Assembly (NCBI RefSeq): GCF_049650445.1
Contig: NZ_JBASAD010000016.1
Location: 124,001-188,000, forward strand
Direction: 5' to 3'
Source: Castellaniella sp049650445
Lineage (GTDB): Bacteria; Pseudomonadota; Gammaproteobacteria; Burkholderiales; Burkholderiaceae_B
DNA: 64,000 nucleotides
The notes beneath the pieces were generated by a model. That model saw only the letters and a program-made list of their open reading frames with translations. It ran no database searches and was not told the origin of the DNA. Both the position numbers and the translations under genes were made by a program. Positions 18,160 to 25,927 of the stretch are shown piece by piece (position 1 is the stretch's first letter; each line of letters starts with the position of its first letter).

Positions 18160-19491
18160 TCAATCCACCGTCTGCAGCACCTCGGCCAAAGTCCCGAAAA
18201 TCTGCCCGATCTGGGCCTCGTCGATGATGAGCGGCGGCGAAATCGCGATGATGTCGCCGGTATAGCGGACCAGCACCCTTTTGTCGAAGCACTTGCCGAA
18301 CACCTCGGCGGCCCGGGCCCCGGGCGCGCCCGGGCGGGGGCTCAGTTCGATGCCGGCCACCAGGCCCAGGTTGCGCACGTCGATCACATGAGGACTGCCC
18401 TTGAGCGCATGCGCGGCGTCTTCGAACGCGGGCGACAGCGCTTTCGCCCGATCGAACAGCCCCTCGTCGCGATAGATGCCCAGGGTGGCGCGGATGGCGG
18501 CCGTCGCCAGGGGGTGCGCGGAATAGGTATAGCCGTGGAAGAATTCGATGCCGGCCGCGCTGGCCTCGATGATGGTGTCGTGTACGCCGCGGCGCACCGC
18601 GACCGCGCCGGCCGGCACCGCCGCGTTGCTGATCCCCTTGGCCAGGGTCATCAGGTCGGGCGTCACGCCGAAAAACGCGCTGCCAGTGGCTGCGCCCAGG
18701 CGGCCGAACCCGGTGATGACCTCGTCAAAAATCAGCAGGATGCCGTGCTTTTCGGTGATGGCCCGCAGCCGTTCCAGGTACCCTTTGGGCGGCAGCAGCA
18801 CGCCGGTGGAGCCTGCCAGCGGCTCGACGATGACCGCCGCGATCGTCGAGGCGTCGTGCAGCGCGATGATGCGCTCAAGCGCGTCCGCGAACGACTCGCC
18901 GCCCCAGGCCGGCTGGCCCCGCGAAAAGGCGTTGTGCTCCAGATCGTGCGTGTGCGGCAGATGATCCACCCCCGGCAGCAGCACCCCGGAAAATGCCTTG
19001 CGGTTGGGCGAGATGCCGCCCACCGAGATGCCGCCGAAACCGACGCCGTGATAGCCGCGTTCGCGACCGATCAGCCGGGTCCGCTGGCCCTCGCCGCGCG
19101 CCCGATGGTAAGCCAGCGCGATCTTGAGTGCCGTATCGACCGACTCGGAGCCCGAGTTGGTGAAGAACACCCGATCCAGGCCGGCGGGCATCAGGGCCGC
19201 CACGTCGGACGCTGCCCGGAAGGAGTCCTCGTGGCCGATCTGGAAGCTGGGCGCGTAGTCCAGATGCGCGGCCTGCCGGCTGATCGCATCGATGATGGGC
19301 TGCCGGCCATGCCCTGCGTTGACGCACCAGAGCCCGGAGGTGCCGTCCAGCACCTGATGGCCGTCCGCAGCGGTGTAGTACATGCCCCGGGCGGCGGCGA
19401 GCATGCGGGGATGCGCCTTGAATTGCCGGTTCGCGGTAAAGGGCATCCACAGATTGGACATATCGGGGGAACGCACGGCGTCGCTTGGCAT
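18160..19491 (-). CDS. omega-amino acid (beta-alanine)-pyruvate aminotransferase, class III
   Basis: PLP enzyme that moves an amino group from an omega-amino acid such as beta-alanine to pyruvate. 443 residues; ATG at 19491 has GAGAGG upstream (a second ATG ten codons in gives MSNLWMPFTANR, the family-typical beginning). TSGLWCVNAGHGR, FFTNSGSESVDTALK, RGYHGVGFGGISVGG, FDEVITGFGRLG (Asp256) and LAKGISNA (PLP-binding Lys285) are all present. Together with mmsA downstream this fits beta-alanine to malonate semialdehyde to acetyl-CoA. It is divergent from a MocR regulator with direct repeats between them. Confidence 0.9.
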   Translation of the reverse strand: MPSDAVRSPDMSNLWMPFTANRQFKAHPRMLAAARGMYYTAADGHQVLDGTSGLWCVNAGHGRQPIIDAISRQAAHLDYAPSFQIGHEDSFRAASDVAALMPAGLDRVFFTNSGSESVDTALKIALAYHRARGEGQRTRLIGRERGYHGVGFGGISVGGISPNRKAFSGVLLPGVDHLPHTHDLEHNAFSRGQPAWGGESFADALERIIALHDASTIAAVIVEPLAGSTGVLLPPKGYLERLRAITEKHGILLIFDEVITGFGRLGAATGSAFFGVTPDLMTLAKGISNAAVPAGAVAVRRGVHDTIIEASAAGIEFFHGYTYSAHPLATAAIRATLGIYRDEGLFDRAKALSPAFEDAAHALKGSPHVIDVRNLGLVAGIELSPRPGAPGARAAEVFGKCFDKRVLVRYTGDIIAISPPLIIDEAQIGQIFGTLAEVLQTVD

Positions 19492-19590
19492 GGCAGCCTC
19501 TCAATCCAGGGTTCAGGGGGTCGGTGTGAATAGCTTCATTCTGGTCCGGCCCTTGAGCGAAGGCCATAGACGGTGACAGAACAGCCGGAT

Positions 19591-19623
19591 AACTGTATTG
19601 TCCAAATTGAGACAACTGTATTG
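19591..19623. promoter_or_regulatory. direct repeats, probable MocR binding site
   Basis: AACTGTATTG occurs twice, at 19591-19600 and 19614-19623, exactly 23 bp apart in the same orientation. The unit lies between the divergent aminotransferase and MocR genes. On the minus strand TTGTCT and TTATCC with a 17-base spacer overlap the repeats and could be the aminotransferase promoter. MocR/PdxR/GabR proteins are known to bind direct repeats. Confidence 0.5.
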
Positions 19624-19634
19624 AAAGCACACCC

Positions 19635-21089
19635 ATGATCCTGTTTGCGCCGGACCGTCGGCGGAGTGTCGCCCCGTCCCTGGTGGACCAGACCGTCACC
19701 GCCCTGGAAAACGCCATCCAGACACGCCTGCTCCGCCCGGGAATGACGCTACCCTCGGTGCGGCAGTTCGCCCGCGACCATGGCCTGAGCACGTTTACCG
19801 TCATGGCGGCCTACAACCGTCTGGTCGCGCGCGGCCTGCTGCAGTCACGCCCAGGCGCCCACTTCCGCGTCGGCCGCCAGCAACAGGCCGCACCCGCACC
19901 GGTGCCCGAATGGGTGGCGCCACGCATCGGCGCCTCCTGGCTGCTGGCCGACGTATACGCCGACCATTCGATCGCGATCAAGGCAGGCTGCGGCTGGCTG
20001 CCTCCGGACTGGCACGATCAGGCCGGCCTGCCCCATGCCATGCGCCAGCTCAGCCGCGCCCCTGTCAGCCAGATCGCGACCTACGGCCACCCGCTCGGTT
20101 ACCACCCCTTGCGCGAACACATTGCGCACAGCCTGCTGGGGCACGGACTCGACATTGCGCCCGAACAGGTACTGCTGACCCATGGCGCCACGCAGGCGCT
20201 GGACATCATCGTCCGCACCCTGCTGCGCCCTGGAGACCATGTCGCCATCGAGTCGCCCTGCTATGCCAACCTGCTGCAGATCCTGGCTCTGAACCGCATC
20301 ACGGTTCACGCGGTCCCCAGAACGGCGGAAGGCATCCACGAAGAAACGCTCGAAGCGCTGGTGCACCAGCACCCGATCCGGGCGGTGTTCGTCACCACGG
20401 TGCTGCAGAATCCGACCGGCGCCAGCTTCACGATGGCGGGGGCATTCCGCCTGCTGCAACTGGCCGAACGCCATGACTTCCTGGTCGTGGACGACGACAC
20501 CTCCCGCGAGCTCCTGCTCGAACCAGCCCCCATGCTCGCCGCGCTGGCCGGCGCCAGTCGGGTGATCTACGTGTCCGGTTTTTCCAAGAGCGTGATGCCC
20601 TCTACCCGGGTGGGCTATCTGGCCTGCGCCAAACCACTGGTGGATGAATGCGCGCGCACCAAGATGTCGCTGGGTCTGACCTCCACCGAGGTCATGGAGC
20701 GCGCCGTCTATCACGTCCTGCGGGACGGACGCCACAGCACCTATCTGCGCGGCATCCGCGAGCGCCTGCGCCAGGCGCACGATCAGGTCACCACCGCCCT
20801 GCACGCGCACGGCTTCGAAGTTTGGGGAGAACCGGGTGCCGGGCTGTTCCTGTGGGCCAGACCACCCGCACCGTACCCCACCGGGGCTGATCTGATCCGG
20901 CTGACCGAGCGGGCGCTGAAAGCCAGCATCTGGCTGGCCCCGGGCAGCTATTTCGACCCGGAAGGCCGGGAGGAAGGCTGGATGCGCTTCAATGTCGCGT
21001 ATTCCGGGGACCCTCGCCTGTGGCGGTTTTTTCAGGATGCGCTGGCAGAATCGGCATCAAAGCCGTCCGCAAACGCCTCCAGCAGATAA
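19635..21089 (+). CDS. MocR/PdxR-type PLP-dependent transcriptional regulator
   Basis: 484 residues: a GntR-type winged helix-turn-helix (about 10-80, with LLRPGMTLPSVRQFARDHGLSTFTVMAAYNRL in steps) fused to a type I aminotransferase fold (about 105-470). The PLP lysine is Lys318 in YVSGFSKSVMPSTRVGY; NPTG (259-262) and VVDDDTS are the other cofactor contacts. Such proteins bind PLP plus an amino acid or amine and switch a neighbouring gene. It is divergent from the omega-aminotransferase, its likely target. Its 3' end overlaps that of the LysR gene by 58 bases. Confidence 0.92.
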   Translation: MILFAPDRRRSVAPSLVDQTVTALENAIQTRLLRPGMTLPSVRQFARDHGLSTFTVMAAYNRLVARGLLQSRPGAHFRVGRQQQAAPAPVPEWVAPRIGASWLLADVYADHSIAIKAGCGWLPPDWHDQAGLPHAMRQLSRAPVSQIATYGHPLGYHPLREHIAHSLLGHGLDIAPEQVLLTHGATQALDIIVRTLLRPGDHVAIESPCYANLLQILALNRITVHAVPRTAEGIHEETLEALVHQHPIRAVFVTTVLQNPTGASFTMAGAFRLLQLAERHDFLVVDDDTSRELLLEPAPMLAALAGASRVIYVSGFSKSVMPSTRVGYLACAKPLVDECARTKMSLGLTSTEVMERAVYHVLRDGRHSTYLRGIRERLRQAHDQVTTALHAHGFEVWGEPGAGLFLWARPPAPYPTGADLIRLTERALKASIWLAPGSYFDPEGREEGWMRFNVAYSGDPRLWRFFQDALAESASKPSANASSR

Positions 21090-21988
21090 TCCAGCAGGAC
21101 CCGCACGTTCCTGGGCGTCCGATGCGTATACGGACGCAGCGCGAAGATGGTCCGCCCGAAGGTGCCGACCGGGCGCCATTGGGGCAGGATTTCCACCAGA
21201 CCGCCCTGGCGCACCGCATGCTGCGCGGAGAAGTTCGGCAGCAGCGCAATGCCCAGCCCCGCGCAGGCCATGTCACGCAGCACCTCGCTGTTGTTGGCCA
21301 CGAACCGTGGCTGAACAGGGACCGTGACCTGCTTGCCCCTGCGCCGGGAGTCCACGCGCTCGAACACCCAGTGGGCCGCCCCCTGTTGACGCGGATAGTG
21401 CAGGTGCCAGTGCTCCACGAGCTGCGCGGGCTCCTGGGGGGTGCCCTGCGCCGCCAGATAGGCGGGGCTGGCGACCAGCAGCGTACGGGTGCGGCACAAG
21501 ACCCGGGCTACATCGGTGTCCGGCGGTGATTCGACATGGCGCAAGGCCAGGTCGAATCCTTCCGAGGCCAGGGACACCAGGCTGTCCCGCATATCGAGTT
21601 CCACCCGGATTTTCGGGTAGCGCCGCAGGAATTCCGGCAGGCGGGCAACCAGTTGCTGACGCGAGAAGGCCACGGGCGCCGTGATGCGCAGCAACCCGGC
21701 AGGCACGTCAGACAGATCGCGCACGTCCGCGAAGCTGTGCGCGATGCGCGCGTAGGCGTCGCGCGTGTCCTCGACCAGGCGCTGTCCGGCATCCGTCAGC
21801 CGCACCGAGCGCGTCGTGCGCAGGATCAGGGGCACGCCCGCCGCCCGCTCCAGTTCGGCCATCCGTTGACTCATGGCCGCTTTGCTGACGGCAAGCCGCC
21901 GGGCGGCCGAGGTAAAGCTGCCCTGCTGCGCCAGGACGATCAGCCAGTGAATATGCGGCCAGAGCCTGTCAATGTTTTTGGAATCCAT
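21032..21988 (-). CDS. LysR family transcriptional regulator
   Basis: 318 residues from ATG 21988, with further in-frame starts at 22003 and 22015. HTH at about 10-70 (ARRLAVSKAAMSQRMAELERAAGVPLILRTTR in steps), then the substrate-binding domain with GLLRITAPVAFSRQQLVARLPEFLRRYP. It belongs to the CrgA/AaeR-like branch. It is divergent from mmsA, the probable target, with an inverted repeat ATTGTT-N10-AACAAT in the gap. Confidence 0.9.
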   Translation of the reverse strand: MDSKNIDRLWPHIHWLIVLAQQGSFTSAARRLAVSKAAMSQRMAELERAAGVPLILRTTRSVRLTDAGQRLVEDTRDAYARIAHSFADVRDLSDVPAGLLRITAPVAFSRQQLVARLPEFLRRYPKIRVELDMRDSLVSLASEGFDLALRHVESPPDTDVARVLCRTRTLLVASPAYLAAQGTPQEPAQLVEHWHLHYPRQQGAAHWVFERVDSRRRGKQVTVPVQPRFVANNSEVLRDMACAGLGIALLPNFSAQHAVRQGGLVEILPQWRPVGTFGRTIFALRPYTHRTPRNVRVLLDYLLEAFADGFDADSASAS

Positions 21989-21994
21989 AAGTCT

Positions 21995-22016
21995 ATTGTT
22001 CATTAAAACAAACAAT
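21995..22016. promoter_or_regulatory. inverted repeat between LysR gene and mmsA
   Basis: ATTGTT and AACAAT with a 10-base AT-rich spacer, just upstream of the LysR start. Candidate autoregulatory operator; it is 104 bases before mmsA. Confidence 0.3.
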
Positions 22017-22119
22017 GATTCCAGCCTTCGAGTCTATGCAGCCGCCCAGGCCGTTCTTACACTGGCTCCACCGTGCGCCATGCGCCATGCGCAACGATCG
22101 AACCCCTCGGGAGACCACT

Positions 22120-23628
22120 ATGCAAGCCTACGCAGACACCGCCGACGTCGGCCATTTCATCAACGGGCAGCGCACCCTGGGCCAGGGCGACCGCACCCAG
22201 GCCATCTACAACCCGGCCACCGGGCAAACCACGCGTCAATTGCGCCTGGCCGGCGCTGCGGACGTCGAAGCCGCAGTCGCCGCCGCAGCCTCAGCCTTTC
22301 CCGCCTGGGCGAACACCCCTGCGTCCCGCCGCGCCCGGGTCATGTTCAAATTCCTGGAACTGATGAACGCCCACCAGGAAGAACTGGCGGCCATCATCAC
22401 GGCGGAACACGGCAAGGTCTTCAGCGACGCCATGGGCGAACTCGCCCGAGGCATCGACATCGTCGAATTCGCCTGCGGCATTCCGCAGTTGCTGAAGGGT
22501 GACTACACCGAGCAGGTCGCGACCGGCCTGGACAACTGGACCATGCGCCAGCCCCTGGGCGTCGTCGCCGGGATCACGCCCTTCAACTTCCCGGCCATGG
22601 TGCCGTGCTGGATGTTCCCGCTGGCAGTCGCCTCGGGGAACTGCTTCATCCTCAAGCCCAGCGAACGCGATCCCTCCGTGTCCCTGCGCATCGCCGAACT
22701 GCTGCGCGACGCCGGATTGCCCGACGGCGTGTTCAACGTCCTGCAAGGAGACAAACAGGCGGTGGACGCCCTGCTGACCCACCCCGAAGTCCAGGCCATC
22801 AGCTTCGTCGGCTCCACGCCCATCGCCCGCTCGATCTACGAACGCGGTGCGCAGCATGGCAAGCGGGTCCAGGCCCTGGGCGGCGCCAAGAATCACATGG
22901 TCGTCATGCCCGACGCGGACCTGGATCAGGCCGTCGACGCCCTGATCGGCTCGGCCTACGGTGCGGCCGGCGAACGCTGCATGGCCGTGTCGGTGGCCGT
23001 GCTGGTCGGCGACGCCGCCGACCGCATCGTGCCCATCCTGGCCGAGCGCGCCCGCACGCTCAAGGTCTCCCACGGCATGGACCCCCAAGCCGAAATGGGA
23101 CCGGTCATCACCCGGGACGCCCTGGAGCGCATCCGCGGCTACCTGGACATCGGCCTGGCCGAAGGCGCCCAACTGGTGCACGACGGCCGCGACCTGTGCG
23201 TCCCCGGCCACGAAGACGGCTTCTTCATCGGCGGCAGCCTGTTCGACCACGTCACGCCCGACATGAGGATCTACCAGGAAGAAATCTTCGGCCCGGTCCT
23301 GGCCTGCGTCCGCGCGCCGGACATCGATGCGGCCATCCGCATCATCAACGAACACAGCTTCGGCAACGGCGTCGCCTGCTTCACGCGCGACGGCCACGCG
23401 GCACGCGAATTCGCGCGGCGCATTCAGGTCGGCATGGTGGGCATCAACGTGCCCATCCCCGTGCCCATGGCCTGGCACGGCTTCGGCGGCTGGAAAAACA
23501 GCCTTTTTGGCGACATGCACGTCTACGGCGAAGAAGGCGTGCGCTTCTACACGCGCCAGAAGTCAGTCATGCAGCGCTGGCCGGACAGCGAGGCCAAGGG
23601 CGCGGAATTCGCCTTCCCGACGCACTGA
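22120..23628 (+). CDS. mmsA: CoA-acylating (methyl)malonate-semialdehyde dehydrogenase
   Basis: NAD- and CoA-dependent enzyme converting malonate or methylmalonate semialdehyde to acetyl- or propionyl-CoA. 502 residues; ATG 22120 has GGGAG 8 bases upstream. Catalytic Cys287 in GAAGERCMAVS; the usual general-base glutamate is replaced in QALGGAKNH, the hallmark of the CoA-acylating branch; ITPFNFPAMVPCWMFPLA and GGWKNSLFGD are family-typical. With the beta-alanine aminotransferase at 18160 it completes a route for beta-alanine, and could also serve valine or inositol degradation. Confidence 0.93.
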   Translation: MQAYADTADVGHFINGQRTLGQGDRTQAIYNPATGQTTRQLRLAGAADVEAAVAAAASAFPAWANTPASRRARVMFKFLELMNAHQEELAAIITAEHGKVFSDAMGELARGIDIVEFACGIPQLLKGDYTEQVATGLDNWTMRQPLGVVAGITPFNFPAMVPCWMFPLAVASGNCFILKPSERDPSVSLRIAELLRDAGLPDGVFNVLQGDKQAVDALLTHPEVQAISFVGSTPIARSIYERGAQHGKRVQALGGAKNHMVVMPDADLDQAVDALIGSAYGAAGERCMAVSVAVLVGDAADRIVPILAERARTLKVSHGMDPQAEMGPVITRDALERIRGYLDIGLAEGAQLVHDGRDLCVPGHEDGFFIGGSLFDHVTPDMRIYQEEIFGPVLACVRAPDIDAAIRIINEHSFGNGVACFTRDGHAAREFARRIQVGMVGINVPIPVPMAWHGFGGWKNSLFGDMHVYGEEGVRFYTRQKSVMQRWPDSEAKGAEFAFPTH

Positions 23629-23666
23629 TGCACGGGCGCGCCGCCGCATACTCTCTATCTAGCGGC

Positions 23667-23688
23667 GCTATATCTCCGGCTTATACCC
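23667..23688 (+). promoter_or_regulatory. LysR operator-like site 1, before the FAD dehydrogenase
   Basis: GCTATAT, five bases, GCTTATACCC. It is identical in both conserved blocks to site 2 (29400-29421) and differs at one base from site 3 (30457-30478). It ends 41 bases before a -10-like TAGAAT. Confidence 0.6.
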
Positions 23689-23706
23689 CTGCGCAAAAAA
23701 TCCTGC

Positions 23707-23735
23707 TTCCCAGCGTGGGCGCGCCTGCCTAGAAT
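23707..23735 (+). promoter_or_regulatory. possible promoter of the FAD dehydrogenase gene
   Basis: TTCCCA, 17 bases, TAGAAT. The -10 is a good match, the -35 poor, as expected of an activator-dependent promoter. Transcription would begin at or just before the ATG at 23742, which is unusually close. Confidence 0.35.
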
Positions 23736-23741
23736 CGGAGC

Positions 23742-25442
23742 ATGAATGCGGACGACGAGACCTTCGATCTGATCGTACTGGGCGCCGGCGCCGGCGGCAT
23801 GACCGCCGCGTTGGTCGGTGCGCTGGAAGGACTGCGCGTCGTGCTCATCGAACGCACGGACTGGATCGGCGGCACCTCCGCCACGTCCTCGGGGACGGTC
23901 TGGATCCCAGACAACCCGCACCAGCGCGCGCTCGGCGTCACGGACGATGCCGGGCACGCCCTGACCTATCTGGACGCCCTGGTCGGCGGACATGCCGACC
24001 GGTCCCTGCGCGCAACCTTCATCGACCAGGGCACACGCATGGTCGAATACCTGGAAGCACGCAGCGACGTGCGTTTCAAGGCCTATCCGCACCACCCCGA
24101 TTATCGTCAGGAACTGCCGGGCGCAGCCCTCGGCGGCCGCCCCCTGGAACCCCTGCCTTTCGACGGCCGTCGGCTGGGCGCCGCGTTCGGGCGGCTGCGC
24201 GCGCCGATCCGCGAACTGATGCTGCCCGGAGGCCTGATGGTGACCCGGGGCGAGGCGGCCCGCCTGCTGAGCGGCCCGGCCTCGTGGGACGCCATCCGGC
24301 TGGGCACCACGCTGTTCGCGCGTCTGCTCGCCGACCGCCTGCGCCACCGCCGGGGCACGCGGCTGGTCCTGGGCAACGCGCTCGCCGCCCGCCTGTACCA
24401 GAGCCTGCTCGATCGGGGGGTGGGCATCCTCATCGGCACGAAGACCACGCAACTGCTCGTCACCGAGGGTGCCGTCCAGGGCGTCATCGTCAGCCGGGAC
24501 GGCATCAAACGCACCCTGCGCGCCCGCCGCGGTGTGGTGCTGGCCGGTGGCGGCTTTCCCGCCGATCCGCAATGGCGCGAACGCTATCTGCCCTCGCCCA
24601 CGCCACACCACACCGCAGCCTGGGAGGCCTGCACGGGGGAAACCATCCGCCTCGGCTTGGAAGCGGGCGGCGCGCTGGGCCCTGCCGCAGGCGACAACGC
24701 ACTCTGGTTTCCCAGTTCGATCGCCACGCGCCGGGACGGCTCTACCGCCGTCTATCCCCACATCGTCCTGGATCGCGCCAAACCCGGCCTGATCGCGGTC
24801 AACGCCGCAGGCCGGCGCTTCGTCAACGAAGCCGCGTCCTATCATGAGTTCTCACGCGGCATGTATGCCGCGCACCGCGACACACCCTCGATTCCCGCCC
24901 TGCTGGTCTGCGACCGCCGCTTTCTATGGAAGTACGGCCTGGGCATGATCTGGCCCCATGCGCTCACGGTCCACAGACATGTCCGCAGCGGCTACCTGCT
25001 GAGCGGCGAAACGCTGGCCGATCTGGCGCGCCAGGCGGGCGTCGATCCCGAAGGCCTGGCCCGCACGGTGGCAGCCTGCAACGCATCCGCCGACAGCGGC
25101 CGGGACCCGGATTTCCACAAGGGCGAAAGCCTCTATGACCAGAACAACGGCGACGCCGCGCACCGGCCCAATCCGTGCCTGGGTCCGATCGCGGCCCCGC
25201 CGTTCTACGGCGTGCGCGTCTATCCCACGCCGCTGGCCACCAGCCTGGGCTTGCGCACCAACGCCCATGCCAACGTCCTGAGCCAGGACGGCCAGCCCAT
25301 CGCCGGCCTCTATGCCTGCGGGGCCGACATGCACTCGGTCTTCGGCGGCGAATATCCCGGCGCCGGCACTCAACTTGGACCGGCCATGACCTTCGGCTAT
25401 CTGGCGGCGCGGCACGCCGCCGGTGCCGCGCCCGAGGCCTGA
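23742..25442 (+). CDS. FAD-dependent dehydrogenase (3-ketosteroid dehydrogenase/fumarate reductase fold)
   Basis: 566-residue flavoprotein of the FAD_binding_2 superfamily, which contains 3-ketosteroid-delta-dehydrogenases, fumarate reductases and tricarballylate dehydrogenase. FAD motif LIVLGAGAGGMTAALVGALEG at 11-30 read in steps, TDWIGGTSATSSGTVWIP after it, VVLAGGGFPADPQWR in the middle, and a C-terminal LYACGADMHSVFGGEYPGAGTQLGPAMTFG with the second FAD contact. ATG 23742 with GGAG 4 bases upstream. A candidate LysR operator lies 53 bases upstream. It probably introduces a double bond into an acyl or cyclic substrate; the substrate is not known, and nothing nearby suggests steroids. Confidence 0.85.
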   Translation: MNADDETFDLIVLGAGAGGMTAALVGALEGLRVVLIERTDWIGGTSATSSGTVWIPDNPHQRALGVTDDAGHALTYLDALVGGHADRSLRATFIDQGTRMVEYLEARSDVRFKAYPHHPDYRQELPGAALGGRPLEPLPFDGRRLGAAFGRLRAPIRELMLPGGLMVTRGEAARLLSGPASWDAIRLGTTLFARLLADRLRHRRGTRLVLGNALAARLYQSLLDRGVGILIGTKTTQLLVTEGAVQGVIVSRDGIKRTLRARRGVVLAGGGFPADPQWRERYLPSPTPHHTAAWEACTGETIRLGLEAGGALGPAAGDNALWFPSSIATRRDGSTAVYPHIVLDRAKPGLIAVNAAGRRFVNEAASYHEFSRGMYAAHRDTPSIPALLVCDRRFLWKYGLGMIWPHALTVHRHVRSGYLLSGETLADLARQAGVDPEGLARTVAACNASADSGRDPDFHKGESLYDQNNGDAAHRPNPCLGPIAAPPFYGVRVYPTPLATSLGLRTNAHANVLSQDGQPIAGLYACGADMHSVFGGEYPGAGTQLGPAMTFGYLAARHAAGAAPEA

Positions 25443-25478
25443 GCCCGAGGCGCAGCAGCGCCCCCTGTGCAGTGTTTC

Positions 25479-25901
25479 CTAGCGACAGGGTTCCTCGTCC
25501 ATCGGCGGACTGGTGATCACCAGGAACACCAGCGTCTCGGTGCCGGTGCAATGAAACTCATGCACCACACCGGGCGGAATGTGCGTCACGTCGTTCGCGC
25601 GCACCAGGCGCTCCTCGCCATCCACCACCAGGATGCCCTCGCCGCTGATGACGTGGTAGATCTGCTCCTGGACTTTGTGCACGTGGCTCTCGACGTAGGC
25701 GCCGGGCTCGTAGCACGACATGCGATAGTCGAAGAAGCGGCTGCCCGAACGTTCGGGGGTGACGATCGCCTTGGACAGGGCCTGGTTGAAATGGCCGGGG
25801 TACTGAATCCACTTCAACTGACCCAGATTGCAGGTCGTCGCCACGGGCTTCTGTTTCGATCGCCCGGAGGATTTTCCACGGACTGCGGCTGGTTTGCTCA
25901 T
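25479..25901 (-). CDS. cupin domain protein
   Basis: 140-residue single-domain cupin. Metal-binding motif 1 appears as YVESHVHKVQEQIYHVISGEG (His, His, Glu pattern, in steps) and motif 2 as DVTHIPPGVVHEFHC. The basic N-terminus (SKPAAVRGKSSGRSKQK) is not a signal peptide. ATG 25901 has AGGAGA upstream. It follows the ThDP enzyme by 26 bases and so is the last gene of the minus-strand operon. Role unknown: a small oxygenase, isomerase or ligand sensor are all possible. Confidence 0.85.
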   Translation of the reverse strand: MSKPAAVRGKSSGRSKQKPVATTCNLGQLKWIQYPGHFNQALSKAIVTPERSGSRFFDYRMSCYEPGAYVESHVHKVQEQIYHVISGEGILVVDGEERLVRANDVTHIPPGVVHEFHCTGTETLVFLVITSPPMDEEPCR

Positions 25902-25927
25902 CACGGTCTCCTGGTCGGAATTTCAGT

